DNA from: Treponema sp. OMZ 798
GTDB taxonomy: Bacteria > Spirochaetota > Spirochaetia > Treponematales > Treponemataceae
Direction: 5' to 3'
Length of the DNA stretch: 64,000 nt
NCBI RefSeq assembly: GCF_024181385.1
Contig: NZ_CP051305.1
Span: 1,798,001 to 1,862,000, forward strand
Made by a program: the position numbers and the translations under genes. Every line of letters begins with the position of its first letter. The stretch's first letter is position 1. Positions 45,501 through 54,044 of this stretch are shown in pieces. The notes under the pieces were generated by a model, which was not told where the DNA came from, did no database searches, and was given only the letters and a program-made list of their open reading frames with translations.

Positions 45501-45956
45501 CCCATAATTAAGAGGAAATTTTATATTACTGTTCCCTGCCCGTATATGTTTGATAGGAGATTCTTCCTTTCCAAAATAACCGAAAGCCAAAGTACTTTTT
45601 TTATAGTCATCCTTATAAAGAGTTTCAAAATAAAATTCATTATTCAGTAAAAGCAATAAGGCTAAATTAGCCTTTTGTTTAAACACCCCCTGAAAAGAAT
45701 TTACCTTTGCATAACCGTCAAAAAATTCAAAAGATGAAAGGCCTAAAAATTCCATATCCCAAAATCCGTCCAAAAAAAGAACGGTATTTTCTTCATCAAA
45801 ATTTTTAAAATATTGCCCGGCCTTGTTTTCTCCGGTCCTCTTCTTGATTAAATCAATACCGAAATCTACATCCGGGTTTTCATCATTTTCAAAACCATGT
45901 GCAAAGCTTAACAAAAAAACACAGAATACAATTGAAACACTAACTATTTTTTTCAT
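42537..45956 (-). CDS. Very large predicted outer-membrane protein of unknown function
   Basis: 1139 residues. A signal peptide (MKKIVSVSIVFCVFLLSFAHG) is followed by beta-rich domains to about residue 500 (for instance RHFYIPVDNLYGKPVLVFVK and IRIFDFDYNESNHNLTIHEP), then a long amphipathic, aromatic-rich region to the end that reads like a large beta-barrel with a terminal strand NVNAGISGKVDF. I do not recognise a named family. It is the last gene of a packed minus-strand run and its ATG overlaps the dinB stop by 4 nt (ATGA), so its level is tied to dinB by translation. Secretion or surface role is inferred only. Confidence 0.8.
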   Translation of the reverse strand: MKKIVSVSIVFCVFLLSFAHGFENDENPDVDFGIDLIKKRTGENKAGQYFKNFDEENTVLFLDGFWDMEFLGLSSFEFFDGYAKVNSFQGVFKQKANLALLLLLNNEFYFETLYKDDYKKSTLAFGYFGKEESPIKHIRAGNSNIKFPLNYGYIDTGGGKFISPGIMGTFAGENWSGDTVLRYESSEYNSKTYYGNTEIIENKISINAWQKARHFYIPVDNLYGKPVLVFVKDFAGGQWRPLSPDEFAVDPRLKTLSLKKSYPEGVALNYFDLEANPGDPNNPANKHLGNVTDYFSVLGSIPAINEIIASIHPDVSWYKENVFGKDLLVLKKNNFSPFEIASRYEAPESSNSSLSIVDTHTQSEVLNFEASVESAGSFLGDFQKLKFIQVLNPSQGYDFSIIEQMFPFRKTDSKIYLPGNSDESDLSLQIFCKNYLPSPGFILPDTAIPGSIRVFKNKIRIFDFDYNESNHNLTIHEPVLSNDIIEIQWKEALTYSDSGLVRFAGGAHWRPVSGLDMFFAGSGDWEITKQKFNPIDTYKLSTGLNYKNQTIKTGSVFGFEAGVDRKLSAKEQAYSFQNKSYFNYSLDGPLYSKNSIPVFSNPKFYFEENIKIDKRIGNAHTKTNAAIDIWKIKFAGLLSLKNNFFSDNSKMIESYGHSVIMPIYFVYLSEDFFVNIHDNILRREGKINFEKYVNINYLTSVDYNKDYTSQKILTSISPAIPEADFGIIYSQINFFISQKYKTLLNPASASYNSAWTKSLIDMYSKGEKNAEDRTGGMTFLFNYFPNEKDKDGIQLSGINFDAFSKTLFQNKGKVKSLDETGFEISVPFNTGKIFFSPIVKRKITKEKIGTEAEKQDSYASDLKFLFTGLGGQYWLFSIPFFYDMFDQKIVKEIQTNNNEVYYTFFNSYGFNLSRLISGTIKDLYTPLEFGTAVSRLVQSAQLNSGQSNIYGLDFSFKYTTLNISGKYGYFDWFDFYDQDELNRFYKFGFSFGKNFFKFNFNSNHGLYFFFNSNNKLGFENEFLYTASKIENSKLSTDEWKEKFSLMFSYKGGTSLPRVIIESFSKIPLSDSREEKLSIELSQNKSLKKLNYKLSFKHSQSTKIGSHGEIKIFAELEGASTTSNSFLLNVNAGISGKVDF

Positions 45957-47140
45957 TCAAGGCCATCCTTATCTTTTTTTAAAAGGCGCGCAGGTTTTAA
46001 AATATTCTTTCCTTTTTTTTTTGTAAGAGCATACATAGTTTCTTCAATCTTTCTTTTTTTTATATTCTTTTCGCTGTAAAATAATTCGGTTTGTGCTTCA
46101 GGTCCATCGGATTCAACATTCATAATGCACAATCCCAAAAGTCTTATTGGAGTTTTATTATCGAATTTTTTATAAAAAAGTTCTTTAGCACGCTCAAACA
46201 AATCCTGAGTGTCATTGACAACAGCTCCTGTAGATTGAACGGAAACGGTAGTAAAATCATTATAGCGTATTTTAACTGAAACGGTTTTTCCTTTTACCTT
46301 CTCATCAAATATTCTATACATAAGCTCGGATGCCAGATAAAACATAACATCATCTATCTCTATATGAGAAAATAAATCATGCTCAAAGGTCCGCTCCGTA
46401 CTTATAGAATGAGATTTGGCATCATCGCTAAAAACATCGTAAAGCTCTCCTCGTACAGCCTGATATAAAAAACTGCCGGATGCATTCCCTAAAATACTTT
46501 GTAAAAGATGCTCGCTTGAGTTAAATATTTGAGGTACGGTAGTCAAGCCTGCAGCAATAAGCCTTTCTCTCGTTTTTCCTCCTACACCCCATACATCCTT
46601 TAATGGGAGACTTTTCATAAAATCAATTTCTTCACCGGCAGGCACAATAAAAAGTCCGTCAGGCTTTGAGCGCCCTGAAGCTATCTTTGCAATATATTTA
46701 TTTTGAGCACAACCTACCGAAACAGTTAATCCGGTTTTTTCCTTTATAGTTTTTTTTAATAAGAGTGCGGAATTTTTAGGAATACCGAATATTTTTTCCA
46801 TGCCGGTCATATTTAAAAATGCTTCATCTACTGAAATTTGTTTTACTTCCGGAGTAAAATCCTTAAAAACAGCCATAACCTCTTTTGATTTTTCGTGATA
46901 TCGATCCATTCGGCCTCTTAAAAATATACCGCCCGGACAAAGTTTTTTAGCCTGCAAAATAGGCATAGCGGAATGAACACCGAATTTTCTCGCTTCATAG
47001 GAACAAGTTGATACGACACCTCTTTCCGATTGACCGCCGACAATTACGGGTTTACCTCTATACTCAGGATTATCAAGCTGCTCAACGGAAGCAAAAAAGG
47101 CATCTATATCAACATGAAAAAAAACTTTTTCTGCCGTCAT
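45953..47140 (-). CDS. dinB: DNA polymerase IV (Y-family)
   Basis: 395 residues. N-terminal FFHVDIDAFFASVEQ with the catalytic Asp/Phe, steric-gate region, the YEARKFGVHSAMPILQAKKL fingers, second catalytic KQISVDEAFLNMTG near 100, and helix-hairpin-helix thumb ending LKDVWGVGGKTRERL. Pol IV carries out error-prone lesion bypass. There is no clear C-terminal beta-clamp motif beyond KKGKNILKPARLLKKDKDG. It sits 1 nt after an unknown membrane protein and overlaps the outer-membrane gene, an odd place for a repair polymerase. Confidence 0.95.
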   Translation of the reverse strand: MTAEKVFFHVDIDAFFASVEQLDNPEYRGKPVIVGGQSERGVVSTCSYEARKFGVHSAMPILQAKKLCPGGIFLRGRMDRYHEKSKEVMAVFKDFTPEVKQISVDEAFLNMTGMEKIFGIPKNSALLLKKTIKEKTGLTVSVGCAQNKYIAKIASGRSKPDGLFIVPAGEEIDFMKSLPLKDVWGVGGKTRERLIAAGLTTVPQIFNSSEHLLQSILGNASGSFLYQAVRGELYDVFSDDAKSHSISTERTFEHDLFSHIEIDDVMFYLASELMYRIFDEKVKGKTVSVKIRYNDFTTVSVQSTGAVVNDTQDLFERAKELFYKKFDNKTPIRLLGLCIMNVESDGPEAQTELFYSEKNIKKRKIEETMYALTKKKGKNILKPARLLKKDKDGLE

Positions 47141-47141
47141 C

Positions 47142-49091
47142 CTAAGACTCCGTTTTAGGTATCAAATCGAATTCTTTTATAACATGAAAAATCATTTTTT
47201 TATTCTTTAAATTATCGTTTAAAAATTCAAAGTTAGGATTTAAGGGATTGTCATAAAACCATGCAAGTATTTTTACATGTAAGACGGCATTTTTTTCTCC
47301 CGAAAATTTTATAGAAAAAGGTTCCGTTAAATTGATAGGCGAAATAAATTCCGCTTTTTTCCCTTCATTTGATTTTTTAAAATCCATATTTGCTTCATAA
47401 ACCGGGAAACCGTCAGTGCGGCTTATAATAACCTGTATAACGGCAGCTTTAATAAGCGGATTTATATTTACCTCCCCGATAACACGCTCAAGATAATTTT
47501 GTGTACCGGCCTGCACTTTTATAAAGTCATCCTCCCTTATTCCCGATAGTTTATAAAATTCTTTATCCTCATCTATTCTTTCAGGCTTATTCTTTATATT
47601 TGAAATAAGGGATATATATTTATTTTCATTTTCAATATTATATAAAATAAATTCTTTTTTATTTTTAAGATGTAAAAACGGCGGATAGATTAAAACAAGA
47701 ACAACAAAAACGCAGGTAATCAATGTTATCGCGCCTATAATTTTCAAGTGCATAAATTTTATCATCGGCCGTTCTTTTTTTAACTGCATAAATAATCTTA
47801 TAAACATCAACATATATGGAAGGATAAACATTGCAGCCAATATATTATTAGCATAAAATAAAACATCAATAAGATTGTCTTTAATAAACAGTACATCCGA
47901 AAAATAATAAACCAATAATAAGCTATTTAAAATAAGAAACAGTATTTGAGCATATAGTTTTTGAAAGTGATAAGAAAAGAAAGATAAGATATAAATTTCC
48001 AAAACTAGAATTGCTAACGATAAATTTACTCTCGAAAAAATAAATATATTAAAAAAACAAACAATACTTGCCAAGTATCCGTATATAAATATATTATTAG
48101 GCAATTTTAAATATCTGTTTACATAGGCAAATAAAGAAATTATTATTGCAGCAAATAATAATTTTAATAAAATAGCCGTAACAGGCAGAAATTTAATGGA
48201 ATCTTGAAAACCGAATTTAAATGAAAACATAAGAGTTGTCAGATACTCTCCTATGTATAGAGCAAATAAATTAATTATAAAAAAGAAAATAGGAACCCGC
48301 CACAAAAGAAGAAGGTCTCTTATATTTTTTTCTCTCCTTCTGCCGAATAAGAAACTGAATATAAAAATATAAAAAAGAGCGAATAAGGTTACTCCTATTA
48401 CTAAAAGGACCAATGTCCTTTCACTTATAATTCTAAGACCCCAAATTTTTTTTACATTATAATGTTTATCCCATTCCGATGAAATACCTTGTGTGTAAGT
48501 ATTTATTAAAGAGAGCAAAACAGGGCGTATATCGGCTCCATAAGATATCCTTATTGCAGGAATATCTTCCTTTAAATACTCTGTCAGCATATTATCACCG
48601 ATAATGCCAAGACGATACAGAATAATATTATTATATTTAAAATCAACAGGAATATTTTGTTTTTGTAAAATTTCCTGTAAATCTTTTAACATCCATGAAG
48701 GCGAGGTCTTTTTTACAGCCCCGGCACTTAATACTGCTCTATCGGAAGGACCATCCGATAAAACAAATACAAGACTTGATTTACTTTCATTTATTTTTGA
48801 AATAAGTTTTTTTGTATTTTGAGATTCTATTATATCAATACTTTCAGGCAGTTCGGGAAAATCATTATCGGTGATTGCAATTATAACGCGTGTCTGAAAA
48901 AGCACATCTTTTAATTCTTTTGCAAAATTTTCTAAAAGATCTGTAGAAAAAGTTGACTCATTATTTTGATTCCTTGAAGCGGTAAACACAATAATGTTTT
49001 CGCTTTTAGGGCCCAGCTCATAAACGGTGTTTTCGGAATAGGCATCCTGTAAGAAAAAAAATAATAAAATAAAAAAAAGAATCCTTTTCAA
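47142..49091 (-). CDS. Multi-pass membrane protein with large periplasmic N-terminus, unknown function
   Basis: 649 residues. Signal peptide (MKRILFFILLFFFLQDAYS), then about 200 residues that look like an alpha/beta fold (ENIIVFTASRNQNNESTF, SLVFVLSDGPSDRAVLSAGA), then roughly nine hydrophobic segments from about 225 to 465, and a final 170-residue soluble part. The layout (soluble lumen-type domain plus helices) recalls GPI-transamidase/M28-like membrane proteins in shape only; I see no metal ligands and make no assignment. It lies between the J-domain-like gene (11 nt) and dinB (1 nt). Confidence 0.78.
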   Translation of the reverse strand: MKRILFFILLFFFLQDAYSENTVYELGPKSENIIVFTASRNQNNESTFSTDLLENFAKELKDVLFQTRVIIAITDNDFPELPESIDIIESQNTKKLISKINESKSSLVFVLSDGPSDRAVLSAGAVKKTSPSWMLKDLQEILQKQNIPVDFKYNNIILYRLGIIGDNMLTEYLKEDIPAIRISYGADIRPVLLSLINTYTQGISSEWDKHYNVKKIWGLRIISERTLVLLVIGVTLFALFYIFIFSFLFGRRREKNIRDLLLLWRVPIFFFIINLFALYIGEYLTTLMFSFKFGFQDSIKFLPVTAILLKLLFAAIIISLFAYVNRYLKLPNNIFIYGYLASIVCFFNIFIFSRVNLSLAILVLEIYILSFFSYHFQKLYAQILFLILNSLLLVYYFSDVLFIKDNLIDVLFYANNILAAMFILPYMLMFIRLFMQLKKERPMIKFMHLKIIGAITLITCVFVVLVLIYPPFLHLKNKKEFILYNIENENKYISLISNIKNKPERIDEDKEFYKLSGIREDDFIKVQAGTQNYLERVIGEVNINPLIKAAVIQVIISRTDGFPVYEANMDFKKSNEGKKAEFISPINLTEPFSIKFSGEKNAVLHVKILAWFYDNPLNPNFEFLNDNLKNKKMIFHVIKEFDLIPKTES

Positions 49092-49102
49092 TTTATAATT
49101 CC

Positions 49103-49516
49103 TTATGAGTTTAAGTCTTTTTCCGATAAAATATTGCCTGTCTTAAACCAAGTTTCTATTTTACGATAAGAATTATTTATACGCCTTATTATCTTATTGG
49201 CTTCGGCCTGTTTTGCAGGCGAATCCTGAAAGTCAGGATGATGTTTTTTGATTAAGCGCTTCCATGATCTTTTACATTCATCAAGCGGTACTCCCGATAA
49301 AACATTTAAGACGGCAAAATCTTCTACAAGTTCAGGAGGAACAGGAACACGGTCTAATTCTTTATCTATCTTAGGCGGAGGCCGTCTTTCCATGCGGCCG
49401 CCCATTGTGCGGTAACGCCCGCTTGATCTTTGAGCAGCCGCTTCAAATGGATCTTCATCGGAGATAAGAGCATCCCGTAAAATATTTCCCATATCGTTAT
49501 AATAATTCTTACTCAT
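49103..49516 (-). CDS. J-domain-like small protein
   Basis: 137 residues. The C-terminal half fits a DnaJ domain: helix II LDECKRSWKRLIKKHHPDFQ contains the HPD tripeptide needed to stimulate DnaK, followed by helix III EANKIIRRINNSYRKIETW. The first 60 residues are charged, Arg/Pro-rich and carry no Gly/Phe or zinc region. It would be a specialised DnaK co-chaperone. An AAAAGGAAAT ribosome-binding site lies within the end of neuB, 3 nt apart, so the two are coupled. Confidence 0.82.
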   Translation of the reverse strand: MSKNYYNDMGNILRDALISDEDPFEAAAQRSSGRYRTMGGRMERRPPPKIDKELDRVPVPPELVEDFAVLNVLSGVPLDECKRSWKRLIKKHHPDFQDSPAKQAEANKIIRRINNSYRKIETWFKTGNILSEKDLNS

Positions 49517-49519
49517 ATC

Positions 49520-50659
49520 TTATTTCCTTTTAAGAAAATGTTCCATCAAAAGGCCTTCGCCTGACTTAACGTTTTTTTCTAAAACGGCTCCGATAAAATC
49601 ATCGAACATATCAGGGGCCGCTCCCGGCGATAAGATTTTTTCCGTTCTCAAAATAGCAATATCCTTATCGCTTATTACATCCCCCTTTTTTAAATCTTGC
49701 ATATAATGAATGGACCTATTTGTACGCCCGTAGTTTTTGCTTTCAGCCGGGCTTAATTTTTTTTCGCCGGAACCGATAACTTCATTTATAAGCTCTAAAG
49801 AATAGTTTAAGTTTTTTAAGTATTCTATAATCTCACCATAAGTTTTTTGAGACAAAGCTTTCAAAGTGCTGCACATCTTTTTGAACATTTCAGGCTCTAA
49901 AGCAACCGGATCATCCAAGCCCTTTTCCTTACGGGAAAGACAGATATGTTTTTCTATTATAAAACCGCCGGAAGCAAGCGTTAAGGACGGAACTAAAACA
50001 GGATCTAAAGAATGATCGCTTACTCCGCATGCAATATCGAAAACACGGCTCAAATTATCAACCAGGGAAATATTGTATTCTTTTTCGGGAGCAGGATAAG
50101 ATGTAATACAGTGAAGGAGAGCTAAGTTCAGATTTTTATTTTCAGAGCGTAAAACATTTAAAGCTTTTTCAATATCTTTTAGAAGAGAAACTCCGCCGGA
50201 TAAAATCATAGGGAAGTTAAACTTAGCACAGTATTTTAAAAGCTGCACATAATTAAGCTCAGGTGAAGCTATTTTTATAAAATCGGGTTTTAATTCGGCA
50301 AGCTCTGCAGCAGACCTAAGCCCGAAGGGGCTGGCCGAAAACAAAAGCTTTTTTGCCCGGCTATATTCTGCAAGCTCTTTGTAAAAAGCTATAGGAACTT
50401 CCAAAATTTTAAAACGTTCATAGAGAGGGATCCTGCCTGTAGGTAAATCTACATAACCCGTATTCGGGTGAAGAATTTCATCGGCATAAACAATTTGAAA
50501 TTTTACGGCCCTTGCGCCGGCTTCCGCAGCCGCATCTATCAATTTTAAAGCCCTTTCAATAGAGCCGTTATGACTTGTTCCTATTTCGGCAATCGTGAGA
50601 GGATTTTTTACTGAAAAAATTTCCGAACCGAGTTTAAAGACTCCAGATTTTCCGCACAT
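49520..50659 (-). CDS. NeuB family sialic-acid-type synthase with SAF domain
   Basis: 379 residues. The TIM barrel has AEIGTSHNGSIERALKLIDA near 25-44, GARAVKFQIVYADEI near 50-64, FSASPFGLRSAAEL, IKIASPELNY and ILSGGVSLL; DPVALEPEMF and the C-terminal antifreeze/SAF domain (DLKKGDVISDKDIAILRT) complete the family layout. Such enzymes condense phosphoenolpyruvate with an N-acetyl-hexosamine-type sugar to give sialic, legionaminic or pseudaminic acid. No other nonulosonate genes are here, so the product is unknown; surface or flagellin glycan is a reasonable guess. It heads the run that ends with the 1139-residue protein. No clear ribosome-binding site. Confidence 0.9.
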   Translation of the reverse strand: MCGKSGVFKLGSEIFSVKNPLTIAEIGTSHNGSIERALKLIDAAAEAGARAVKFQIVYADEILHPNTGYVDLPTGRIPLYERFKILEVPIAFYKELAEYSRAKKLLFSASPFGLRSAAELAELKPDFIKIASPELNYVQLLKYCAKFNFPMILSGGVSLLKDIEKALNVLRSENKNLNLALLHCITSYPAPEKEYNISLVDNLSRVFDIACGVSDHSLDPVLVPSLTLASGGFIIEKHICLSRKEKGLDDPVALEPEMFKKMCSTLKALSQKTYGEIIEYLKNLNYSLELINEVIGSGEKKLSPAESKNYGRTNRSIHYMQDLKKGDVISDKDIAILRTEKILSPGAAPDMFDDFIGAVLEKNVKSGEGLLMEHFLKRK

Positions 50660-50713
50660 AATATAAAAAATCTTACATCAAATCTTAAAAAAAAACAAGA
50701 GAGCCTTATATTT

Positions 50714-51946
50714 TTATCCGGCATTTAAGCCTGATTCATAAAAGCATATACACAATATATATTTTCGATTTGGAATATTTTTTAAATTTACCGTAAAGGT
50801 ACGGACGGGAAGCCTTGATACAATGGAAATATAAGCATCCGACAATAAATAGTTTTTTTCAGATGCAATAAACCTTGTTATATACCTATTTTCGATAATA
50901 TTTAAACAATCCTCTTTTAACGAAAAGAGCGGATGGCGATTTGAATTCTCAAATTGAGCTTTTAATATTTTTTTTGTTACTTGTTTCCCTGCAAAATCAA
51001 CCACAGATAAAGACTCAATCTCGGGATAAAGCTCAATAAAGTTTTCTAAACTATTTTTCATTCGGTCCAAGTCATCATAAACAAGATTATTTATGAGAAA
51101 ATTCGACATTAATTCCATATTTGAACCTATGGACCTTTTTTTTGTGGAAGCCTCAAGTTTATATCTTTCAACCTTTGAAAGAATTTCGTAGGTTTTATCT
51201 TTTGCCTGATCTTCAAAAAACTTAAAATCACTCAGAGGCCGGCTTATTCCGAAACCTTGAAATAGTACAAGCCCTATATCGCAGCAACATTGAATCTCTT
51301 CAGCCGTTTCTATTCCTTCGGCTAAACAAACTGCTCCGGTCATATTTGCATACACATTAAGAGCAGTTACAATCGATTTTTTATAAAGGTCATCGTGAAT
51401 ATTTTGAATCAGACTGCGGTCGATTTTTATAATATCAGGATGAACATTAAGCAGCCTGTCTATATTTGATTCTTTAGAACCGAAATCATCCACTGCAATA
51501 ACAAAACCTTGTTCACGGTATTTATTTACGGCCTCTGTAAGCAGGGCCATAGATAAAACCCTGGTTTCAAGAAATTCTATTCCGACTTCCCTAGGCTGAA
51601 CCTTATTTTTATCCAATATATTCAAAAGAGCGTCATAGAAACTATCTTCCGTAGCGGTTTGGGCGTTTACATTTATGAAGAGAATTGATTTTGTGTTAGA
51701 ACATGTCTTTGCAAAAATTTCAACAGCCTTTTTACAGCAAAGTATATCAAGCTCATAAATAAGATCTGCCTCAACAGCTGCTTTAAAAAGAGTTTCAGGC
51801 TCGATGATACAGCCGTCTATAGTAAGGCCCCGTGATAGAGCTTCTTCGGCAAATACATATCCTTTTTCGATGTTTATGATTGGTTGAAAAACGGTTTCGA
51901 TTTTTTCTTCAGAAATAATTTTTTCAACATCAAAGAAATGACTCAT
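50714..51946 (-). CDS. EAL-domain cyclic-di-GMP phosphodiesterase
   Basis: 410 residues. The EAL domain (about 10-250) keeps its catalytic set: FAEEALSRG, LFINVNAQT, GIEFLETR, VDDFGSKESNIDRLLNVHPD followed by IIKIDRSLI, CLAEGIETAEE and FQGFGISRPL. The last 150 residues resemble a Cache/PAS-like sensor fragment. It should break down c-di-GMP in the cytoplasm, affecting motility and attachment. It has no membrane segment. It is transcribed ahead of no close neighbour (55 nt after neuB start region) and may be its own unit. Confidence 0.92.
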   Translation of the reverse strand: MSHFFDVEKIISEEKIETVFQPIINIEKGYVFAEEALSRGLTIDGCIIEPETLFKAAVEADLIYELDILCCKKAVEIFAKTCSNTKSILFINVNAQTATEDSFYDALLNILDKNKVQPREVGIEFLETRVLSMALLTEAVNKYREQGFVIAVDDFGSKESNIDRLLNVHPDIIKIDRSLIQNIHDDLYKKSIVTALNVYANMTGAVCLAEGIETAEEIQCCCDIGLVLFQGFGISRPLSDFKFFEDQAKDKTYEILSKVERYKLEASTKKRSIGSNMELMSNFLINNLVYDDLDRMKNSLENFIELYPEIESLSVVDFAGKQVTKKILKAQFENSNRHPLFSLKEDCLNIIENRYITRFIASEKNYLLSDAYISIVSRLPVRTFTVNLKNIPNRKYILCICFYESGLNAG

Positions 51947-51994
51947 TGCTATAAGATAATACTTATATAGTTTTTATTCAAGTATTATATGAGT

Positions 51995-52345
51995 TTATTT
52001 TTTTTCGACAGATAAAAAGACCTTATTCGGAAGGCAGGCATTCCAGTCGCCGTGTTTTTTTAATTTTGGAGCCGCTATACAGGTTTTATTTGAACACGTT
52101 GAACCGACAACAAAGGCTTCATTTTTTTCGATTCTGATACTTACAGGCCCTGTTTCACCCTCAACAGCAAAAGATATATCCGTATTCATAGGATATATCC
52201 AGTCGCCTTTTGGTGTCCGTACCAATAGATAGAGGGTAGAATTATCTGCAGAATATATAAAAAGAGCAATCGAAATTATAAATGCAGCAATTACGGCAAG
52301 TATTGCAACATCCAAGACTCTAATCTTATTAAAAAACTTTTTCAC
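51995..52345 (-). CDS. NusG domain II-type exported protein
   Basis: 116 residues from GTG 52345. One N-terminal membrane segment (VLDVAILAVIAAFIISIALF) and a small beta-domain resembling NusG domain II (PF07009 type), with GPVSIRIEKNEAFVVGSTCS and CIAAPKL showing the paired cysteines of that family. Many Firmicute and spirochete genomes carry such anchored domains; the function is unknown. Its start lies 17 nt inside the patatin gene, and AAAGG precedes the GTG, so translation is probably coupled. Confidence 0.82.
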   Translation of the reverse strand: MKKFFNKIRVLDVAILAVIAAFIISIALFIYSADNSTLYLLVRTPKGDWIYPMNTDISFAVEGETGPVSIRIEKNEAFVVGSTCSNKTCIAAPKLKKHGDWNACLPNKVFLSVEKK

Positions 52346-53240
52346 TTTTCAACCTTTTAGCAGTTTTTTTAGCCATACGTCTGCGGTTCAAAAAGCCTGG
52401 AAGTCCTTTTTGAAAAAATTCAAGGAGCTCTTTTTTATTATTCATGGTTATGGAGTATCCCATTTGAATTTGATAAAGAGGATCCGAAAAATCATGGGGA
52501 GCCATACCCGTATCAATATCAAGAATATGGGTTGGAGTATTGCGTACACTATAATCGGATCTTATCGAAGCTACCTCGAGACATCTTGTCAGAACTGCAA
52601 TAGAAGAATCTATATCATCGTTCTTTATAACCTTAAAAGTTCCAAGAGTAACAGCCAAGATATTTTTAAAACCCTTTTCCTTGGCAATCCAAACAGGCGT
52701 ATTATTTTTTACACAGCCGTCCACAAAAATTTTTCCGTTATGATTAAAAGGGGCAAAAAAACCGGGATAGGAGTATGAAGCCCTCATCGCATCGGCCAAA
52801 AACCCCTTATCAAAAACCGTTTCATTCCCGTCGGATAAATCCGTTGCATTACAATAGAAAGGAATTTTAAGCTGATCAAATGTTTGATAACATGAAAGCT
52901 TTTTAAAGAGGGTTAAACTTTTTTCGCCGGAATCGGCACCTTGATGAGAAATTAAATTATTTAAACCTGCTCCGATTTGCAAAAACTTTGTGAGCTTCGT
53001 AAGGCCGAAACCTAAATGAGATACATCCAGATAGTCGGTTAATTCAAAATCTTTAGAAAAGAAAGAAACCATCTCATCTACAGTCATGCCCGAGGCATAA
53101 AGCCCGCCGATAATTGCACCCATAGAACAACCGACAATACAACCAGGAAGCGGATATTCCAATTCTTCAAGAGCCTTAAACATTCCTATGTAGGCAAGGC
53201 CCTTTGCGCCTCCGCCCGATAAAACCAATGCCCATTTCAT
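52329..53240 (-). CDS. Patatin-like phospholipase
   Basis: 303 residues. Oxyanion loop SGGGAKGLAYIGMF (about 8-21), nucleophile GCSMGAI (Ser about 40) and the Asp partner in FVDGCVKNNTP near 170, completing the Ser-Asp dyad. This family (RssA-like) cleaves acyl chains from lipids. There is no signal peptide, so it is cytoplasmic or membrane-associated. Residues 280-303 are strongly basic. It overlaps the NusG-II-type gene by 17 nt; the glycerophosphodiesterase upstream on the same strand suggests a lipid-turnover group. Confidence 0.93.
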   Translation of the reverse strand: MKWALVLSGGGAKGLAYIGMFKALEELEYPLPGCIVGCSMGAIIGGLYASGMTVDEMVSFFSKDFELTDYLDVSHLGFGLTKLTKFLQIGAGLNNLISHQGADSGEKSLTLFKKLSCYQTFDQLKIPFYCNATDLSDGNETVFDKGFLADAMRASYSYPGFFAPFNHNGKIFVDGCVKNNTPVWIAKEKGFKNILAVTLGTFKVIKNDDIDSSIAVLTRCLEVASIRSDYSVRNTPTHILDIDTGMAPHDFSDPLYQIQMGYSITMNNKKELLEFFQKGLPGFLNRRRMAKKTAKRLKSEKVF

Positions 53241-53276
53241 ACTATAATTATATATCTATTTTTAAATTTATTCCAG

Positions 53277-54026
53277 CTATTTTTTAAGTAAATGTGAAAT
53301 CTTGTCAGGATAATCCGTTATAATTGCATCCAAACCTGTGCTTAAAACTTGGGCATAGTCCGTTTGGATTGACCCGAACCATGCATTTACCCTAAGGCCT
53401 TCATTATGAAGCTCATCTACAAATTCTTTCGTAAGCCTATATGCAGGCGGATGATAACATTCTACGCCGTATTTTTTTAAATAAGCGGCAGGATGCAGAT
53501 CCCACGAATCAACCAAAAAACCGCACACAATGGAAGGATCCAACTTTTTCATCCTCAAAAGACTTTCATGATTAAAGGAAGAAATAATACACTTTTCTTG
53601 AAGATTATATTTTTTTAAAAGAGCATATACTTTTTCCTCTATCCCCGGATATTCAAAGACACCTGTCTTTAATTCAATGTTGGAAATAATATTTTTATTC
53701 TTTATAAAATCAAAATACTCTTCAAGTGAAGGAATCTTTTCATCCAAGAGTTCAGCCGAATCCAATGACATTGAGCTTTTAAAATTTGCTGCGGCATTTA
53801 TTTTTTTTAAGTCGACAAAAGAAAAATCCTTTACAAGGCCTGAAGCGTTACATGTTCTATCCAAGGTCTCATCATGGATTATAACGGGCACGCCGTCATA
53901 AGAGAGATGAACATCAAACTCTATTCCGTCAACACCTAAGTCCGCTGCTTTAGAAAAAGCAAGCATCGTGTTTTCGGGATATTGACTGCGAAAACCTCTG
54001 TGGGCAAAATTAAGAGTCTTACTCAT
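53277..54026 (-). CDS. Glycerophosphodiester phosphodiesterase
   Basis: 249 residues, the cytoplasmic UgpQ-like size. N-terminal HRGFRSQYPENTMLAF and GIEFDVHLSYDGVPVIIHDE provide the metal and catalytic His/Glu/Asp residues; SNIELKTG near 115 and VNAWFG near 217 complete the barrel. It hydrolyses glycerophosphodiesters to glycerol 3-phosphate. No signal peptide is seen, unlike the surface GlpQ lipoproteins of some spirochetes. Neighbours: lemA (upstream, 18 nt) and patatin (downstream, 36 nt). Confidence 0.95.
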   Translation of the reverse strand: MSKTLNFAHRGFRSQYPENTMLAFSKAADLGVDGIEFDVHLSYDGVPVIIHDETLDRTCNASGLVKDFSFVDLKKINAAANFKSSMSLDSAELLDEKIPSLEEYFDFIKNKNIISNIELKTGVFEYPGIEEKVYALLKKYNLQEKCIISSFNHESLLRMKKLDPSIVCGFLVDSWDLHPAAYLKKYGVECYHPPAYRLTKEFVDELHNEGLRVNAWFGSIQTDYAQVLSTGLDAIITDYPDKISHLLKK

Positions 54027-54044
54027 AATAACGGCCTAACAAAT

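Noticed and set aside
51995..52345. A second NusG transcription factor
   Set aside because: Only the domain II type is present, with a membrane anchor and no NGN domain.
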